From assembly GCA_003215775.1 (NCBI GenBank), contig QCJW01000004.1, positions 39,959-103,958 on the forward strand: DNA of 64,000 bases, in the 5' to 3' direction. Position numbers and translations under genes: made by a program. This document shows positions 24,717 through 33,854 of this stretch, in pieces (the stretch's first letter is position 1; the number at the start of each line of letters is the position of its first letter). This DNA is from Prochlorococcus sp. AG-409-G20. Its GTDB lineage: Bacteria; Cyanobacteriota; Cyanobacteriia; PCC-6307; Cyanobiaceae. The notes beneath the pieces are model-generated. The model was not told the origin of the DNA. It ran no database searches and worked only from the letters and a program-made list of their open reading frames with translations.

Positions 24717-26138
24717 TTAAGCATCATAATACATTGTAAATTCATGTGGATGAGGCCTTTGCCTTAACTGCTGTACTTCATCATACTTTATTTCTATCCA
24801 GTTGTTAATAAAGTCATCTGTAAACACTCCTCCTTCTTTTAGGTATTCTTTATCTGCATTCAGAGCTTCAAGAGCTCCATTTAATGATGCTGGAACTGTA
24901 TCGATTTTAGATAATTGATCTGCAGGTAATTCAAACAAATCAACGTCTACTCCATCACCTGGATCGATTTGATTTCTAATTCCATCAATTCCAGCCATCA
25001 TCATTGCGCTAAAAGCAATATAAGGATTCGCCATGGCATCACCGGAGCGGAACTCTAGCCTTTTGGCTTTAGGGCTTGGACCCGTTAATGGAATTCGTAC
25101 AGCGGCTGATCTGTTGCCCTGAGAGTAAACAAGATTTACAGGTGCTTCAAACCCAGGCACAAGTCTTTTGTAGCTATTAGTAGTTGGATTTGTGAATGCA
25201 AGGAACGAAGGAGCATGCTTAAGTATTCCACCTATATACCATTGTGCTGTTTGAGAAAGATTTGCATATGTACCTTCTCCAAAGAAAAGAGGCTTACCTG
25301 ATTTCCATAAGCTTTGATGTACATGCATGCCAGTTCCATTGTCATTGAAAACAGGCTTTGGCATAAAGGTTGCAGTCATGCCATATTTTTTAGCAATATT
25401 TCTCACCACATATTTGTAAGTCATTACATTGTCAGCTGCGTTTATAAGTTCTGCAAATTTCATCCCAAGTTCATGTTGTCCAGCTCCTGCAACCTCATGA
25501 TGATGTTTCTCAATTGGAATTCCAAGTTGACCCATTAACAGCAGCATCTCTGATCTGATGTCTTGAGCTGTGTCATTGGGTGAGACAGGGAAATATCCTT
25601 CTTTCAATTGAATTTTGTAAGCAAGATTTCCTCCTTCTTCAACACGTCCTGAATTCCAAGGGGCTTCAATGGTGTCAACGCTATAGAAACATCCTCCTTC
25701 ATTAGAGCTATAACGAACATCATCAAAAAGAAAGAATTCCGGCTCAGGGCCAAAATAAGCTGTATCAGCCAGACCTGTGCTTTCTAAGTATTGGAGGGCT
25801 TTTTGAGCAAGAGATCTTGGGCAACGTGAATATGGATCTCCACTGCGAGGTTCTTGAATAGAGCATATAAGGCTAAGAGTCTTATGGCGGTAAAAAGGAT
25901 CTATCCAAGCTGTACCTGAATCGGGAACCATAGACATATCAGATTCGTTGATGGCTTTCCATCCACGGATTGAAGATCCATCAAATGCAAGCCCAGATGT
26001 AAAAGCTTCTTCATCAACCATGTCTGAAGTGACTGTTAAATGTTGCCACTTCCCATGAAGATCAGTGAATTTAAGGTCTATGAGCTCAATACCCTCGTCC
26101 TTGATTTGGCGGAGGACGTCCTGGGGAGATTTGCCCAT
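24717..26138 (-). CDS. glnA: Glutamine synthetase type I
   Basis: GlnA makes glutamine from glutamate, ammonia and ATP, the main route of nitrogen entry. The 473-aa length is typical for GSI. The signatures are [46 protein letters not shown] (metal and ammonia sites), [20 protein letters not shown] and the ATP-site [10 protein letters not shown]. It is followed by small genes and preceded by a canonical NtcA promoter at 26198-26211, so transcription should rise when nitrogen is limiting. Confidence 0.98.
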   Translation of the reverse strand: MGKSPQDVLRQIKDEGIELIDLKFTDLHGKWQHLTVTSDMVDEEAFTSGLAFDGSSIRGWKAINESDMSMVPDSGTAWIDPFYRHKTLSLICSIQEPRSGDPYSRCPRSLAQKALQYLESTGLADTAYFGPEPEFFLFDDVRYSSNEGGCFYSVDTIEAPWNSGRVEEGGNLAYKIQLKEGYFPVSPNDTAQDIRSEMLLLMGQLGIPIEKHHHEVAGAGQHELGMKFAELINAADNVMTYKYVVRNIAKKYGMTATFMPKPVFNDNGTGMHVHQSLWKSGKPLFFGEGTYANLSQTAQWYIGGILKHAPSFLAFTNPTTNSYKRLVPGFEAPVNLVYSQGNRSAAVRIPLTGPSPKAKRLEFRSGDAMANPYIAFSAMMMAGIDGIRNQIDPGDGVDVDLFELPADQLSKIDTVPASLNGALEALNADKEYLKEGGVFTDDFINNWIEIKYDEVQQLRQRPHPHEFTMYYDA

Positions 26139-26169
26139 GGTTTTTCTTATTGGTCAGGAATAATCAATC

Positions 26170-26175
26170 AAAGTA
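26170..26175 (-). promoter_or_regulatory. glnA -10 box
   Basis: On the minus strand, TACTTT (TAN3T form) starts exactly 22 bases after the NtcA box. That is the spacing of class II NtcA-activated promoters in cyanobacteria. Confidence 0.75.
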
Positions 26176-26197
26176 GTAAGCGCTTGAAAGTAGTTTT

Positions 26198-26211
26198 GTA
26201 TCAATGAGTAC
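26198..26211 (-). promoter_or_regulatory. NtcA-binding site of glnA
   Basis: GTATCAATGAGTAC on the plus strand is a perfect GTA-N8-TAC palindrome, 60 bases upstream of the glnA start and 22 bases upstream of a TAN3T -10 box. In cyanobacteria NtcA with 2-oxoglutarate binds such sites to activate nitrogen genes. Confidence 0.88.
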
Positions 26212-26399
26212 TTTTTCGAGAGATTCTAGATTCTTGGTTGATTTGCCCTGATCCTGGTTGCCTTTTAAGTACTTTTGTTAAGTCTGAGAATCCTGATGTC
26301 TTGAAAAGTCAGGCTCTACCTATTGCAAACCTTAAAAAAAGAACCTCATTTCATTCCTTGCAAGATTAGGCTCTTCCATAAATCACTTAGCCTACGGCC

Positions 26400-27584
26400 T
26401 TGGCGAATCTGAAAAACAATCAAATTGTTGATGACAGTCATCTTTTTAAATGTTCTGTCCTTTCAACGCCAGAAAGACTTTTATTAGGGCCAGGTCCATC
26501 TAATGCAGATCCTGATGTCCTTAAAGCACTTGCTCGTCCACCAGTAGGTCATCTAGATCCTTTTTATATAGATCTAATGGGAGAAGTCCAACAATTATTG
26601 CGGTATGCCTGGCAGACAAATAACCGATTAACACTTCCAATGAGTGGAACAGGAAGTGCTGCTATGGAGGCAACAATTGCAAATTCAGTTGAGGCTGGGG
26701 ATACATTTTTAGTTGCAATTAAGGGTTATTTTGGTCATCGATTGGCTGATATGGCAGAAAGATACCAAGCTAATGTTGTGTCAATCGAGAAGCCTTGGGG
26801 TGAGGCTTTCTCTTTAGAAGAAATTGAAGCGGCTTTAATTAAAAACAAGCCAGCCATTTTTGCGATGGTCCATGCAGAAACTTCAACAGGTGTATGCCAA
26901 CCAATGGAAGGAATAGGTGAACTATGTCATAAACATAATTGTTTGTTGCTTTTAGATACAGTTACCTCTTTAGGTGGAGTGCCACTTTTTATTGACAAAT
27001 GGAATGTAGATTTAGCATATAGTTGTAGTCAAAAAGGTCTTAGTTGTCCACCAGGGCTTGGTCCATTCACAATGAGTTCCCTTGCAGAAGAAAAAATCTC
27101 GAAAAGGAAAGGCAAAGTTCCAAATTGGTATTTAGATGTTTCCTTGCTTAATAAGTATTGGGGTAGTGATCGTGTTTATCATCACACCGCTCCTGTAAAT
27201 ATGAATTTTGGAATAAGAGAATCCTTGCGTCTACTTTCTCAGGAAGGTTTGGGGGCCGCATGGGATCGTCATAGGTTAAATGCAGAAAGGTTGTGGAGTG
27301 GATTGGAAAGGCTAGGTTTGGAACTTCATGTAGAACCTGATTTAAGACTCCCTACCCTTACAACAGTTCGAATTCCAGAAGGAGTTGATGGAAAGGCATT
27401 CACCTTGCACCTTTTAGAAAAATATGGAATTGAGATTGGAGGCGGTTTGGGTAGTTTGGCTGGAAAAGTTTGGAGAATAGGTTTAATGGGTTACAACTCA
27501 AAATCAGAAAATGTAGATCGAATACTTAACTTGCTTGAATCTGAACTCCCTTCTTTTCGGCAGAACGTTGCCTTTGCTGCTTGA
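26400..27584 (+). CDS. Serine/alanine-glyoxylate aminotransferase
   Basis: A class V PLP-dependent aminotransferase of the SGAT/AGAT type, which in cyanobacteria returns photorespiratory glyoxylate to glycine. The 394-aa protein has LLLGPGPSNADPDVL near residue 25, GTGSAAMEATIANSVEAGD (PLP phosphate loop region), HAETSTGVCQPM and LLDTVTSLGGVP, and CSQKGLSCPPGLGP with the Schiff-base lysine (SQKGL). The start is TTG at 26400; no better ATG is in frame before the conserved core. The gene's end overlaps tadA on the opposite strand by 59 bases. Confidence 0.9.
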   Translation: MANLKNNQIVDDSHLFKCSVLSTPERLLLGPGPSNADPDVLKALARPPVGHLDPFYIDLMGEVQQLLRYAWQTNNRLTLPMSGTGSAAMEATIANSVEAGDTFLVAIKGYFGHRLADMAERYQANVVSIEKPWGEAFSLEEIEAALIKNKPAIFAMVHAETSTGVCQPMEGIGELCHKHNCLLLLDTVTSLGGVPLFIDKWNVDLAYSCSQKGLSCPPGLGPFTMSSLAEEKISKRKGKVPNWYLDVSLLNKYWGSDRVYHHTAPVNMNFGIRESLRLLSQEGLGAAWDRHRLNAERLWSGLERLGLELHVEPDLRLPTLTTVRIPEGVDGKAFTLHLLEKYGIEIGGGLGSLAGKVWRIGLMGYNSKSENVDRILNLLESELPSFRQNVAFAA

Positions 27585-28044
27585 ACCAGCTTTGAAGTTG
27601 GTCTTTGGTTTTATTTTCCATAATTCCTCCCTTGATAATCATTTTGTGATGTGAACTTTGGTGCTTAGATAAATCAATAGTTCCTCCTAGACCTCCTCTT
27701 TTGGGATCATGTGCGCCAAATATCACTTGCCCCATCCGAACTTGAGTTAAAGCTCCTGCACACATTGTGCATGGTTCAAGTGTTACCAATAATGTGCAGT
27801 TATTAAATCTCCAGTCCCCTTTAATCCTTGAAGCTTGACGGATTGCTATTAACTCAGCATGTCCTAGAGGTTCCTTTTTGGATTGTCTTGTATTGCTCCC
27901 ATAACCAATACATCTTCCATTATTGTCCAGAATTAAAGCACTTACAGGGACTTCTCCAATGGATCCTGCAAGTTCAGCTCGCCTGATTAACCTTGACATC
28001 CAAAATTCACGCTGGGGTTTATCTAGGCTTATAGGTCTTTCCAC
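27526..28044 (-). CDS. tadA: tRNA-specific adenosine deaminase
   Basis: TadA converts A34 to inosine in tRNA-Arg(ACG) and is essential. The 172-aa sequence has the zinc and catalytic HAE motif in LGHAELIAIRQA (about residue 63), LLVTLEPCTMCAGALTQVR with PCTMC (about 91-96), FGAHDPKRGG and a C-terminal FKQQRQRSAEKK. Its 3' end overlaps the aminotransferase 3' end by 59 bases, so the two genes converge and share coding DNA. The length is normal. Confidence 0.95.
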   Translation of the reverse strand: MERPISLDKPQREFWMSRLIRRAELAGSIGEVPVSALILDNNGRCIGYGSNTRQSKKEPLGHAELIAIRQASRIKGDWRFNNCTLLVTLEPCTMCAGALTQVRMGQVIFGAHDPKRGGLGGTIDLSKHQSSHHKMIIKGGIMENKTKDQLQSWFKQQRQRSAEKKGVQIQAS

Positions 28045-28105
28045 GGGACTAGCTAAAAGAAAGTTTTTCCGAATATGCCATCAAGGAGGAGAATAGAAGA
28101 TTCAT

Positions 28106-29524
28106 TTGTGTAATGTTTTGGCTGGCTCTTCAGAAAGTACGCCGCCTCCTTCCTTAGCACTGTTTGCGTCTCCGGATCATTTAGATCCTGAGTTGCAGTC
28201 ATTCTTGGAGGAGTCTAGTTTTCGCCTATGTAAATGGTTTGCCCAGGCTGGAAAGAGTGGGCCTCTGCCTAATGTAAATAATTTTCCTAATGTAGCTCCT
28301 TCTCTAAAAGGGCTCTCAGGTCAAGAGTTGTTATCAGATATTCAGTTGATTATGGATGGCTCTTATCAACCTTCTCATCCTGGAGCACTTGCTCATCTTG
28401 ATCCTCCTCCTTTGACTGCTTCAATTGTTGCTGATTTGATTTGTGCAGGTTTAAATAACAATCTTTTAGCTGAGGAACTCTCCCCAAGTTTGTCAAGGTT
28501 AGAGAGAGATTTGTGCCAATGGTTTTGCCAGAAAATTGGTTTTCCTTCCATTTCTGGAGGAGTTGCAGCAAGTGGTGGAACTTTAAGTAACTTAATGGCC
28601 TTAGTAGTTGCAAGGCATCATGCGAATTTACAAGCTGATCCAAAAGCGGTTGTTATTGCAAGTGAAGAATCTCATGTCTGCTTATCTAAGGCTGTAAGAG
28701 TAATGGGACTTTCTGATGATTCTTTGCAGAGAATAAATACTAGAGAAAATGGTCATATTTGTCTTGAAGAATTACAGAAAAAGTTATCTATTCTTAAGTC
28801 TGAAGGAAGAAAATGTTTTGCAATTGTGGCAACAGCAGGGACAACAGTAAGAGGTGCTATTGATCCATTAGAAGAGCTTGCAGAAATAGCTAGAAGTCAA
28901 TCAATTTGGTTTCATGTAGATGGAGCAATTGGTGGAATATTTGCATGTGCTAAATCTACATCCCCTCTTTTAAAAGGAATAAATCTAGCTGATTCAATTA
29001 CATTGAACCCTCAGAAACTATTAGGTATTACCAAGACATCATCATTACTTTTAGTAGCTAATAAAAATCATCTTCTTTCAACTTTCTCTACAGGACTACC
29101 ATATATTGAGCCTGCTTTAGAAAATCCTCACGGTGGTGAGATGGGTTTGCAAGGCACAAGATCTGGTGAAGTCTTGAAACTTTGGCTTGGGCTTAGACAA
29201 TTAGGTGAAGAAGGAATATCTCATTTATTGAAGACCTCGATTGAAAGACGCATCTATATTCAGCGAAAACTAGATTCTTTAAAAATCTCCGTTCTAGGTG
29301 GACCACTTCACATTATTTCTTGTACTCCTAGATCAGCAGATGATTTAAATTCAGAGCATTGGTCTGTCATTACTCGAAAGAAGCTTTTGAAGCATAATTT
29401 TATGCTTTCCCGACCTAAACAGAATGGACGTTTTTATTTGAAAATTGTTATGGGTAACCCCCACACACTCAAGAGTCATCTAGATCAATTAGCACATCTT
29501 TTAAATGATTCCGTAGTAGGATGA
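28106..29524 (+). CDS. PLP-dependent decarboxylase (group II, glutamate/diaminobutyrate-type)
   Basis: The 472-aa protein is a fold-type I PLP enzyme of the group II decarboxylases (aromatic amino acid, glutamate and 2,4-diaminobutyrate decarboxylases). Motifs are HPGALAHLDPPPL, the SGGTLSNLMAL loop, ATAGTTVRGAIDPLEEL, WFHVDGAIGG (PLP Asp) and a lysine in SITLNPQKLLGI where family members usually have a HKW-type context. The start is TTG at 28106. The substrate cannot be told from sequence alone; a diaminobutyrate or aspartate decarboxylase role is possible. Confidence 0.85.
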   Translation: MCNVLAGSSESTPPPSLALFASPDHLDPELQSFLEESSFRLCKWFAQAGKSGPLPNVNNFPNVAPSLKGLSGQELLSDIQLIMDGSYQPSHPGALAHLDPPPLTASIVADLICAGLNNNLLAEELSPSLSRLERDLCQWFCQKIGFPSISGGVAASGGTLSNLMALVVARHHANLQADPKAVVIASEESHVCLSKAVRVMGLSDDSLQRINTRENGHICLEELQKKLSILKSEGRKCFAIVATAGTTVRGAIDPLEELAEIARSQSIWFHVDGAIGGIFACAKSTSPLLKGINLADSITLNPQKLLGITKTSSLLLVANKNHLLSTFSTGLPYIEPALENPHGGEMGLQGTRSGEVLKLWLGLRQLGEEGISHLLKTSIERRIYIQRKLDSLKISVLGGPLHIISCTPRSADDLNSEHWSVITRKKLLKHNFMLSRPKQNGRFYLKIVMGNPHTLKSHLDQLAHLLNDSVVG

Positions 29525-29528
29525 AATC

Positions 29529-29723
29529 ATGAAGGATTCTTCTTCAAGGGGACGTTGGGTTGCTTTGGTAACAGGAGTATTCTCAATATTAATTGGTGTT
29601 ATATATTTAGTTCTTATAACTTTATTGGATTCTAGAGGTCAAATGCTTCCTCCTCCTCCTGAAGCGTTGGCCGTGTTGGTAACTGTAGCTGTTCATTCTT
29701 TAGAGGGTCTACAATTCTTTTAA
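29529..29723 (+). CDS. Small membrane protein, 64 aa, overlapping GTPase gene
   Basis: The ATG is 5 bases after the decarboxylase stop. The protein has one clear helix, WVALVTGVFSILIGVIYLVL, then RGQMLPPPPEALAVL and a short hydrophobic tail. A proline-rich LPPPPEA turn is the most distinctive part. Its last 92 bases also code the C-terminus of the minus-strand GTPase. No family name is known to me, but composition and spacing suggest a real gene co-transcribed with the decarboxylase. Confidence 0.65.
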   Translation: MKDSSSRGRWVALVTGVFSILIGVIYLVLITLLDSRGQMLPPPPEALAVLVTVAVHSLEGLQFF

Positions 29724-31221
29724 AGGCAGTCTGTAAGAATTTTTGAAGATAAGATTCTCTTCTATTTAAGTCATAGTGATGTTGAACAACTTCTTGTACA
29801 CCTCCATCACCCCAGTCTTGGTCCTGCTGGAAGTAAGTAATGAAACTAGCACCAGAAATTCTTGTTAACCAAGCCACTGCAACTCCTTGTATAGCTTTTC
29901 CAAGAATTAGTGTTGGTAAATTTAGATTCAAAGCTGTACTGATTAGCCCAAATCCTCCTTTTATTAGCCCTAAACCTGTAAGAGTTCTTCCTACAGATAA
30001 AGCTAATTCCTTCGCTCTCGATCTTGTTAGTTGCACTCCGTAGATTTTTGCTATCTCTACTACCATCTGAGCATTTATTGCTGCAGTTCCTAGTAAGTCA
30101 ATAACTGGAAGAGGATTTGCTGCCACTACTCCACTACTGATCCAGCTAAATCGATCAACACATTTGCGAGCTTCTTTTAAACGCTGTGTGTTCAATAATT
30201 GTTTTCCTTTTTTGCCAAGATTTCTACACTGCAAAAGTATATTGTCGGCAATTAATTCTTCTCCATCATCATGAAGAACTTTTGCTAGTCTTTGAAGTAG
30301 GTTGTTGACATTTGCTGGTGGTTGCCATGGTCTTTTACCAGGTCTAGGAATTGACTGTGGGGACGCTGATGTTGATATAATGTTTTCAGGAGTTATAAAA
30401 GTTTGGCAATGACCTCTTAGTAATGAGATAAGTTTTTTTTCTTCGTATTCACCTCTAAGATCACATTTGTTTAGGACAAGTAATATTCTTTTCCCTAGAT
30501 TTGAGAGTATTTTTATTATTTGAAGTTCGGATGCACGTAAGTCTGAGTCAACTACGAAAATCATGAGATCTGCTTTGCTTGCTTTCCTTTTGGCTTCTTT
30601 TTCACGCGCTATCCCGTCAAGACCTGATTCGAATATTCCAGGAGTATCTATAAGTTTAAGGCCTCTTTGAAGTCTTTTTAATCTGAGGCGATAGCTTTGA
30701 CTTTCTTTTGTTGACCCCATTGCTGCACCTACTTCTCCGACTATTTCATTTAGAAGTGCTCTGATTAGAGAGGTTTTACCGCTTGAGCCAGTGCCAAAAA
30801 CAACAACTATCAAATCTCCTCTGGCAAGTTCTCTTGATACTTTTGCTTTCTCAAACTCTAGAGCTTGCCTTGTTACTTCATCTTGAAGCTTTTCAAGAAT
30901 AAGATCTATGCTTTCAAGACTTTGTTGTGCAGCTTGCCTTCGATTCATTGGCAATGAGGTTTGTATTCCTTTCCTTTTAGTACTTTTATTTTTTTTATGT
31001 ATAAATTTTTTGAACCATGGATAGCCTGTTTGGATTATTAGAGTGACTACAATAACTGCTCCTAAAAGAAGTAGAGGACTAACAAGCCAGTAAGGTAGAA
31101 AAAATTCAAGAGTGTATCTTAATTCATTTAACAGTCTAAGAAATAACCCAATTAAACTTCCCAGCATGAGGAGAAGTAAAAATGCAGAACCTATATAGAT
31201 CAGAATTCGATGACGATGCAT
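29632..31221 (-). CDS. Membrane-anchored GTPase (DUF697-type), 529 aa
   Basis: Two N-terminal membrane helices (about residues 8-30 and 42-64) are followed by a cytoplasmic GTPase domain. G1 is FGTGSSGKTSLIRAL (about 142-156), G3 is LIDTPGIFE (about 193-201) and G4 is VLNKCDLRG (about 251-259). A C-terminal region with helical pairs (GLIKGGFGLISTALN) resembles the DUF697/YcjF-like membrane part. Such proteins occur in most cyanobacteria; the role is unknown, perhaps membrane remodelling or stress. The 3' end overlaps the 64-aa gene. Confidence 0.85.
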   Translation of the reverse strand: MHRHRILIYIGSAFLLLLMLGSLIGLFLRLLNELRYTLEFFLPYWLVSPLLLLGAVIVVTLIIQTGYPWFKKFIHKKNKSTKRKGIQTSLPMNRRQAAQQSLESIDLILEKLQDEVTRQALEFEKAKVSRELARGDLIVVVFGTGSSGKTSLIRALLNEIVGEVGAAMGSTKESQSYRLRLKRLQRGLKLIDTPGIFESGLDGIAREKEAKRKASKADLMIFVVDSDLRASELQIIKILSNLGKRILLVLNKCDLRGEYEEKKLISLLRGHCQTFITPENIISTSASPQSIPRPGKRPWQPPANVNNLLQRLAKVLHDDGEELIADNILLQCRNLGKKGKQLLNTQRLKEARKCVDRFSWISSGVVAANPLPVIDLLGTAAINAQMVVEIAKIYGVQLTRSRAKELALSVGRTLTGLGLIKGGFGLISTALNLNLPTLILGKAIQGVAVAWLTRISGASFITYFQQDQDWGDGGVQEVVQHHYDLNRRESYLQKFLQTAFKRIVDPLKNEQLQLPTRPTLQEEEEAFDL

Positions 31222-31277
31222 TTTATAATTTTATTTCTTATTTGAGAAAGATCAAGTCTATTATTGCCTTGAATTCA

Positions 31278-31760
31278 TTAAAATAGCTCATTTTTCTCGG
31301 AGCGTCTTTTTATGTTATCCAATAGAAAGAATATTAAAGCCAGATTGATCGCAATATCAGCAAAGTTAAAAATAGGAAATCTAAATGGTATCAATTCCAG
31401 AAAATCGGTTACATAACCAAGACGCCAACGATCTATACCATTGCCTAAACTTCCTCCTAGTAGAAAAGCTATTCCTAAGCCTTTCCATATCGGTAATGAT
31501 AAGCTTTTATATGCCCATATTATTAGAGCAATAGATACAATCAAGCTAAGAAGTCCTAAGAAAATAGTAGACTGATTTAGTATGCTAAATGCTGCTCCAG
31601 TATTCTTAGTAAGTCTAAATTGAATTATAAAAGGAATAAAACCTTTGATTTGGTTGCTACTTAGTTGTGTCGAGGCCCAGTATTTGCTGCTCTGGTCAAT
31701 AAAAATGACCATTAGACTAATTATTCCTAGAGTTGTTCTTTTGATTAATTGATTTTTCAT
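31278..31760 (-). CDS. lspA: Lipoprotein signal peptidase II
   Basis: LspA cleaves signal peptides of lipoproteins in the membrane. The start at 31760 (ATGA overlap with the bioY stop) is preferred over an in-frame start at 31814. It is 160 aa, with four helices, an N-terminal IFIDQSSKYW, the catalytic region FRLTKNTGAAFSIL (Asn/Asp site) and GNGIDRWRLGYVTDFLEL with the second active-site Asp in FNFADIAIN. The upstream gene is bioY, so transcription and translation are coupled. Confidence 0.96.
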   Translation of the reverse strand: MKNQLIKRTTLGIISLMVIFIDQSSKYWASTQLSSNQIKGFIPFIIQFRLTKNTGAAFSILNQSTIFLGLLSLIVSIALIIWAYKSLSLPIWKGLGIAFLLGGSLGNGIDRWRLGYVTDFLELIPFRFPIFNFADIAINLALIFFLLDNIKRRSEKNELF

Positions 31761-32329
31761 TCTACTAATAACAGTCGTCTCATGAATAGGGCTAAGATTG
31801 CAATTGCAGGGCAAAGGGAGATTTGAGATATTAATGGAGTTAGAGAATAGTTAAATAATAGATCTGCAAGGCCTATTGACCACAAATTTAAAATAGACCC
31901 AATCGATAGACTTATTATGCCAAAAATATGTATCATTAATAGGCCAGATAAAGCAGCCAATGTTAGTAAAAGTAAATTATTCATACCACGTTGTTTGGAG
32001 ATCTGTCCACTTAACCATGATGCGGGAATGAATCCAGTTAAATAACTAAATCCGGGTTGGCTGATGTATTCATATCCGCCTCCTCCATGAAAAACTGGTA
32101 AGTAAAAAATTCCAACTGTTAAATATGCTACCGCTGCTATCACTCCAGATCTTGGTCCGGATACTAAAGAGCAGAGTAAAAGAGCTGGAATCTGCCAGCT
32201 GCTTGAAATTATTAATACTTTTGGTGGTATTTCCATCGTCGGAATTAGCAAACCTGATGGAAGCATTCCACCTACCAGGATCATTAGAAGACCAGCAAGC
32301 GATCCGCTCAAAATGGCCAATGCCCTCAC
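31757..32329 (-). CDS. bioY: Biotin transporter BioY
   Basis: BioY is the S component of the ECF biotin transporter, and in some species works alone. The 190 aa form six helices, with PALLLCSLVSGPRSGVIAAVAY, TVGIFYLPVFHGGGGYEYIS (the BioY motif with FxxGGG) and FSYLTGFIPASWLSG. An EcfT/A pair is not in the window, as usual in cyanobacteria. It is the first gene of a bioY-lspA unit and is divergent from sipA. Confidence 0.93.
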   Translation of the reverse strand: MRALAILSGSLAGLLMILVGGMLPSGLLIPTMEIPPKVLIISSSWQIPALLLCSLVSGPRSGVIAAVAYLTVGIFYLPVFHGGGGYEYISQPGFSYLTGFIPASWLSGQISKQRGMNNLLLLTLAALSGLLMIHIFGIISLSIGSILNLWSIGLADLLFNYSLTPLISQISLCPAIAILALFMRRLLLVE

Positions 32330-32385
32330 AGTAGGATTACAACTATCCCTATCCTGAATGAGGAATAACCAATTGCATAGCCTTT

Positions 32386-32601
32386 ATGGAGTTTTCTATT
32401 GGTGATCGAGTCTTTTTAAGAGTTTCATTGCCTTATTTAAAGACAGCTGATCCAATGCCAATGCTTAGGCCTCCAGATTTAGTCTCCTCAGATGAGCCAG
32501 GCCAAATTGTTGGGATAAGGCATGGCAATATTGCAGAGGTTTCCTTTCGAAGAGGAATTTTTCTTATTCCATTAGAAAATCTCTCAAAGAATTCTATTTA
32601 A
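32386..32601 (+). CDS. sipA: NblS/Hik33-interacting regulator SipA
   Basis: SipA is a small beta-barrel that binds and activates the NblS/Hik33 sensor kinase, the light-stress sensor that in other cyanobacteria controls hli genes. The 71 aa contain SIGDRVFLRV at the start and KTADPMPMLRPPDLV (about residues 19-33), a run that is nearly invariant in SipA (DUF3148). GQIVGIRHGNIAEVSFRRG follows. Length matches. The link to the hli cluster at 8.5-9.2 kb is by regulation, not by position. Confidence 0.9.
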   Translation: MEFSIGDRVFLRVSLPYLKTADPMPMLRPPDLVSSDEPGQIVGIRHGNIAEVSFRRGIFLIPLENLSKNSI

Positions 32602-33851
32602 TGTTTATTGGTTTTTTCAAAATCTTTCCAAACAATCGCAAGTTCGTTTAGTGTATTTTCTGGTCCGCATAGGCTTAATAGTGGAGTGAGAAGATATTTG
32701 GTGGCTACATCTTTTAGATCACTGCTAGTTAATAATTCTATTTTCGTAACTATTTGTTTGTCATGATCTTCTTTGAGACCTTGAGATTTAAGTTGAGCAA
32801 GACGTTCAGCCCGTTGGTTTGATGTTTGTGAGCTATGAGCTATTTGACCTCTAAATTTCGCTTTTGCGAGTGACAAATCGTCATCAGATATTTGCTTGTT
32901 ATGTAAATTCAACCAAATATTTTGAAGCAATTTAAGTGTAGTTATCGCCTTGTCTACAGTCGTTGATGCATGAATTAAGAAAGGAGCTTTCATTTGTCTT
33001 ATTGGGTGATGAATTCCTACGTCATAAGCAACTCCATAATCTTCTCTAAGAACTCTGAAAAGTACAGAAGACATTCCAGCTCCAAGATGGCAACCTAGTA
33101 GTCTTAGCGCTAAATCGTCTTTATGTGAATATTCAATTGTTGGAGAACCAAGTAGAATTATAATTTGATTTGTATTCTCAATCTCAAGACTAATACTTGA
33201 TTGAATCATTGAGTTAATTGATATTTTTCTTTTCTCTTTGATTTGATTATTATTCATCTTACAATATGGTTCTAGGTTTAGAATTCTTTCTTTAATATCA
33301 TCATCAAACGATCCTGAAATGGAAATTATTATATTCTTACTTAACATCTTTTCTCCCAAAGCTATAAGATCTTTTCTTTTAATTGATTTTAATTCTTCTG
33401 CGATACCAATTGGATCATGACCATAGGGGCCATTGCAATAAGCAAGACTCCTCCATGAATCAAACGCTATATAGAAAGGATTTTCCTTTTGTCGTAGAAT
33501 TGCTTGAAGATTTAATTCTCTCTCAAGTTCGATTTGTTTTTTTTCTAGATGTGGATTGCTTACCATCCAACCTAGAACTGGTAAAAGTTCAAAAGCATCT
33601 TTATCTGAGCATTTTAGACTTAGTAAAAGTCCATCTTCATTTGTGTCACATCTTAAGCCAGCTCCACAGCCTTCTACTAAATCAGCAAGAATTATACTTT
33701 TATATGGACCACACCCTCTAGTTAATAAGGAACCGAGTAGCTGGTGAATTCCTCGCTTCCCTATGGGATCACTTCCACTTCCGTCCTGAATCCACAGTTT
33801 TACGGCTAGAACTCCTGGAACTTTTAAAGGATCTAGAATGATATCTAACAT
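32598..33851 (-). CDS. M16-family peptidase-like subunit, non-catalytic
   Basis: An M16 (pitrilysin/processing peptidase) fold of 417 aa. The zinc-binding HxxEH motif is missing: the equivalent place reads RGIHQLLGSLLTRG. It is therefore the inactive partner of the neighbouring M16 gene, as in paired M16B systems. VLREDYGVAYDVG near residue 270 is the conserved R/Y region of the second M16 half. The start is 3 bases after the stop of the active partner gene. They are on one transcript. Confidence 0.9.
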   Translation of the reverse strand: MLDIILDPLKVPGVLAVKLWIQDGSGSDPIGKRGIHQLLGSLLTRGCGPYKSIILADLVEGCGAGLRCDTNEDGLLLSLKCSDKDAFELLPVLGWMVSNPHLEKKQIELERELNLQAILRQKENPFYIAFDSWRSLAYCNGPYGHDPIGIAEELKSIKRKDLIALGEKMLSKNIIISISGSFDDDIKERILNLEPYCKMNNNQIKEKRKISINSMIQSSISLEIENTNQIIILLGSPTIEYSHKDDLALRLLGCHLGAGMSSVLFRVLREDYGVAYDVGIHHPIRQMKAPFLIHASTTVDKAITTLKLLQNIWLNLHNKQISDDDLSLAKAKFRGQIAHSSQTSNQRAERLAQLKSQGLKEDHDKQIVTKIELLTSSDLKDVATKYLLTPLLSLCGPENTLNELAIVWKDFEKTNKH

Positions 33852-33854
33852 ATG

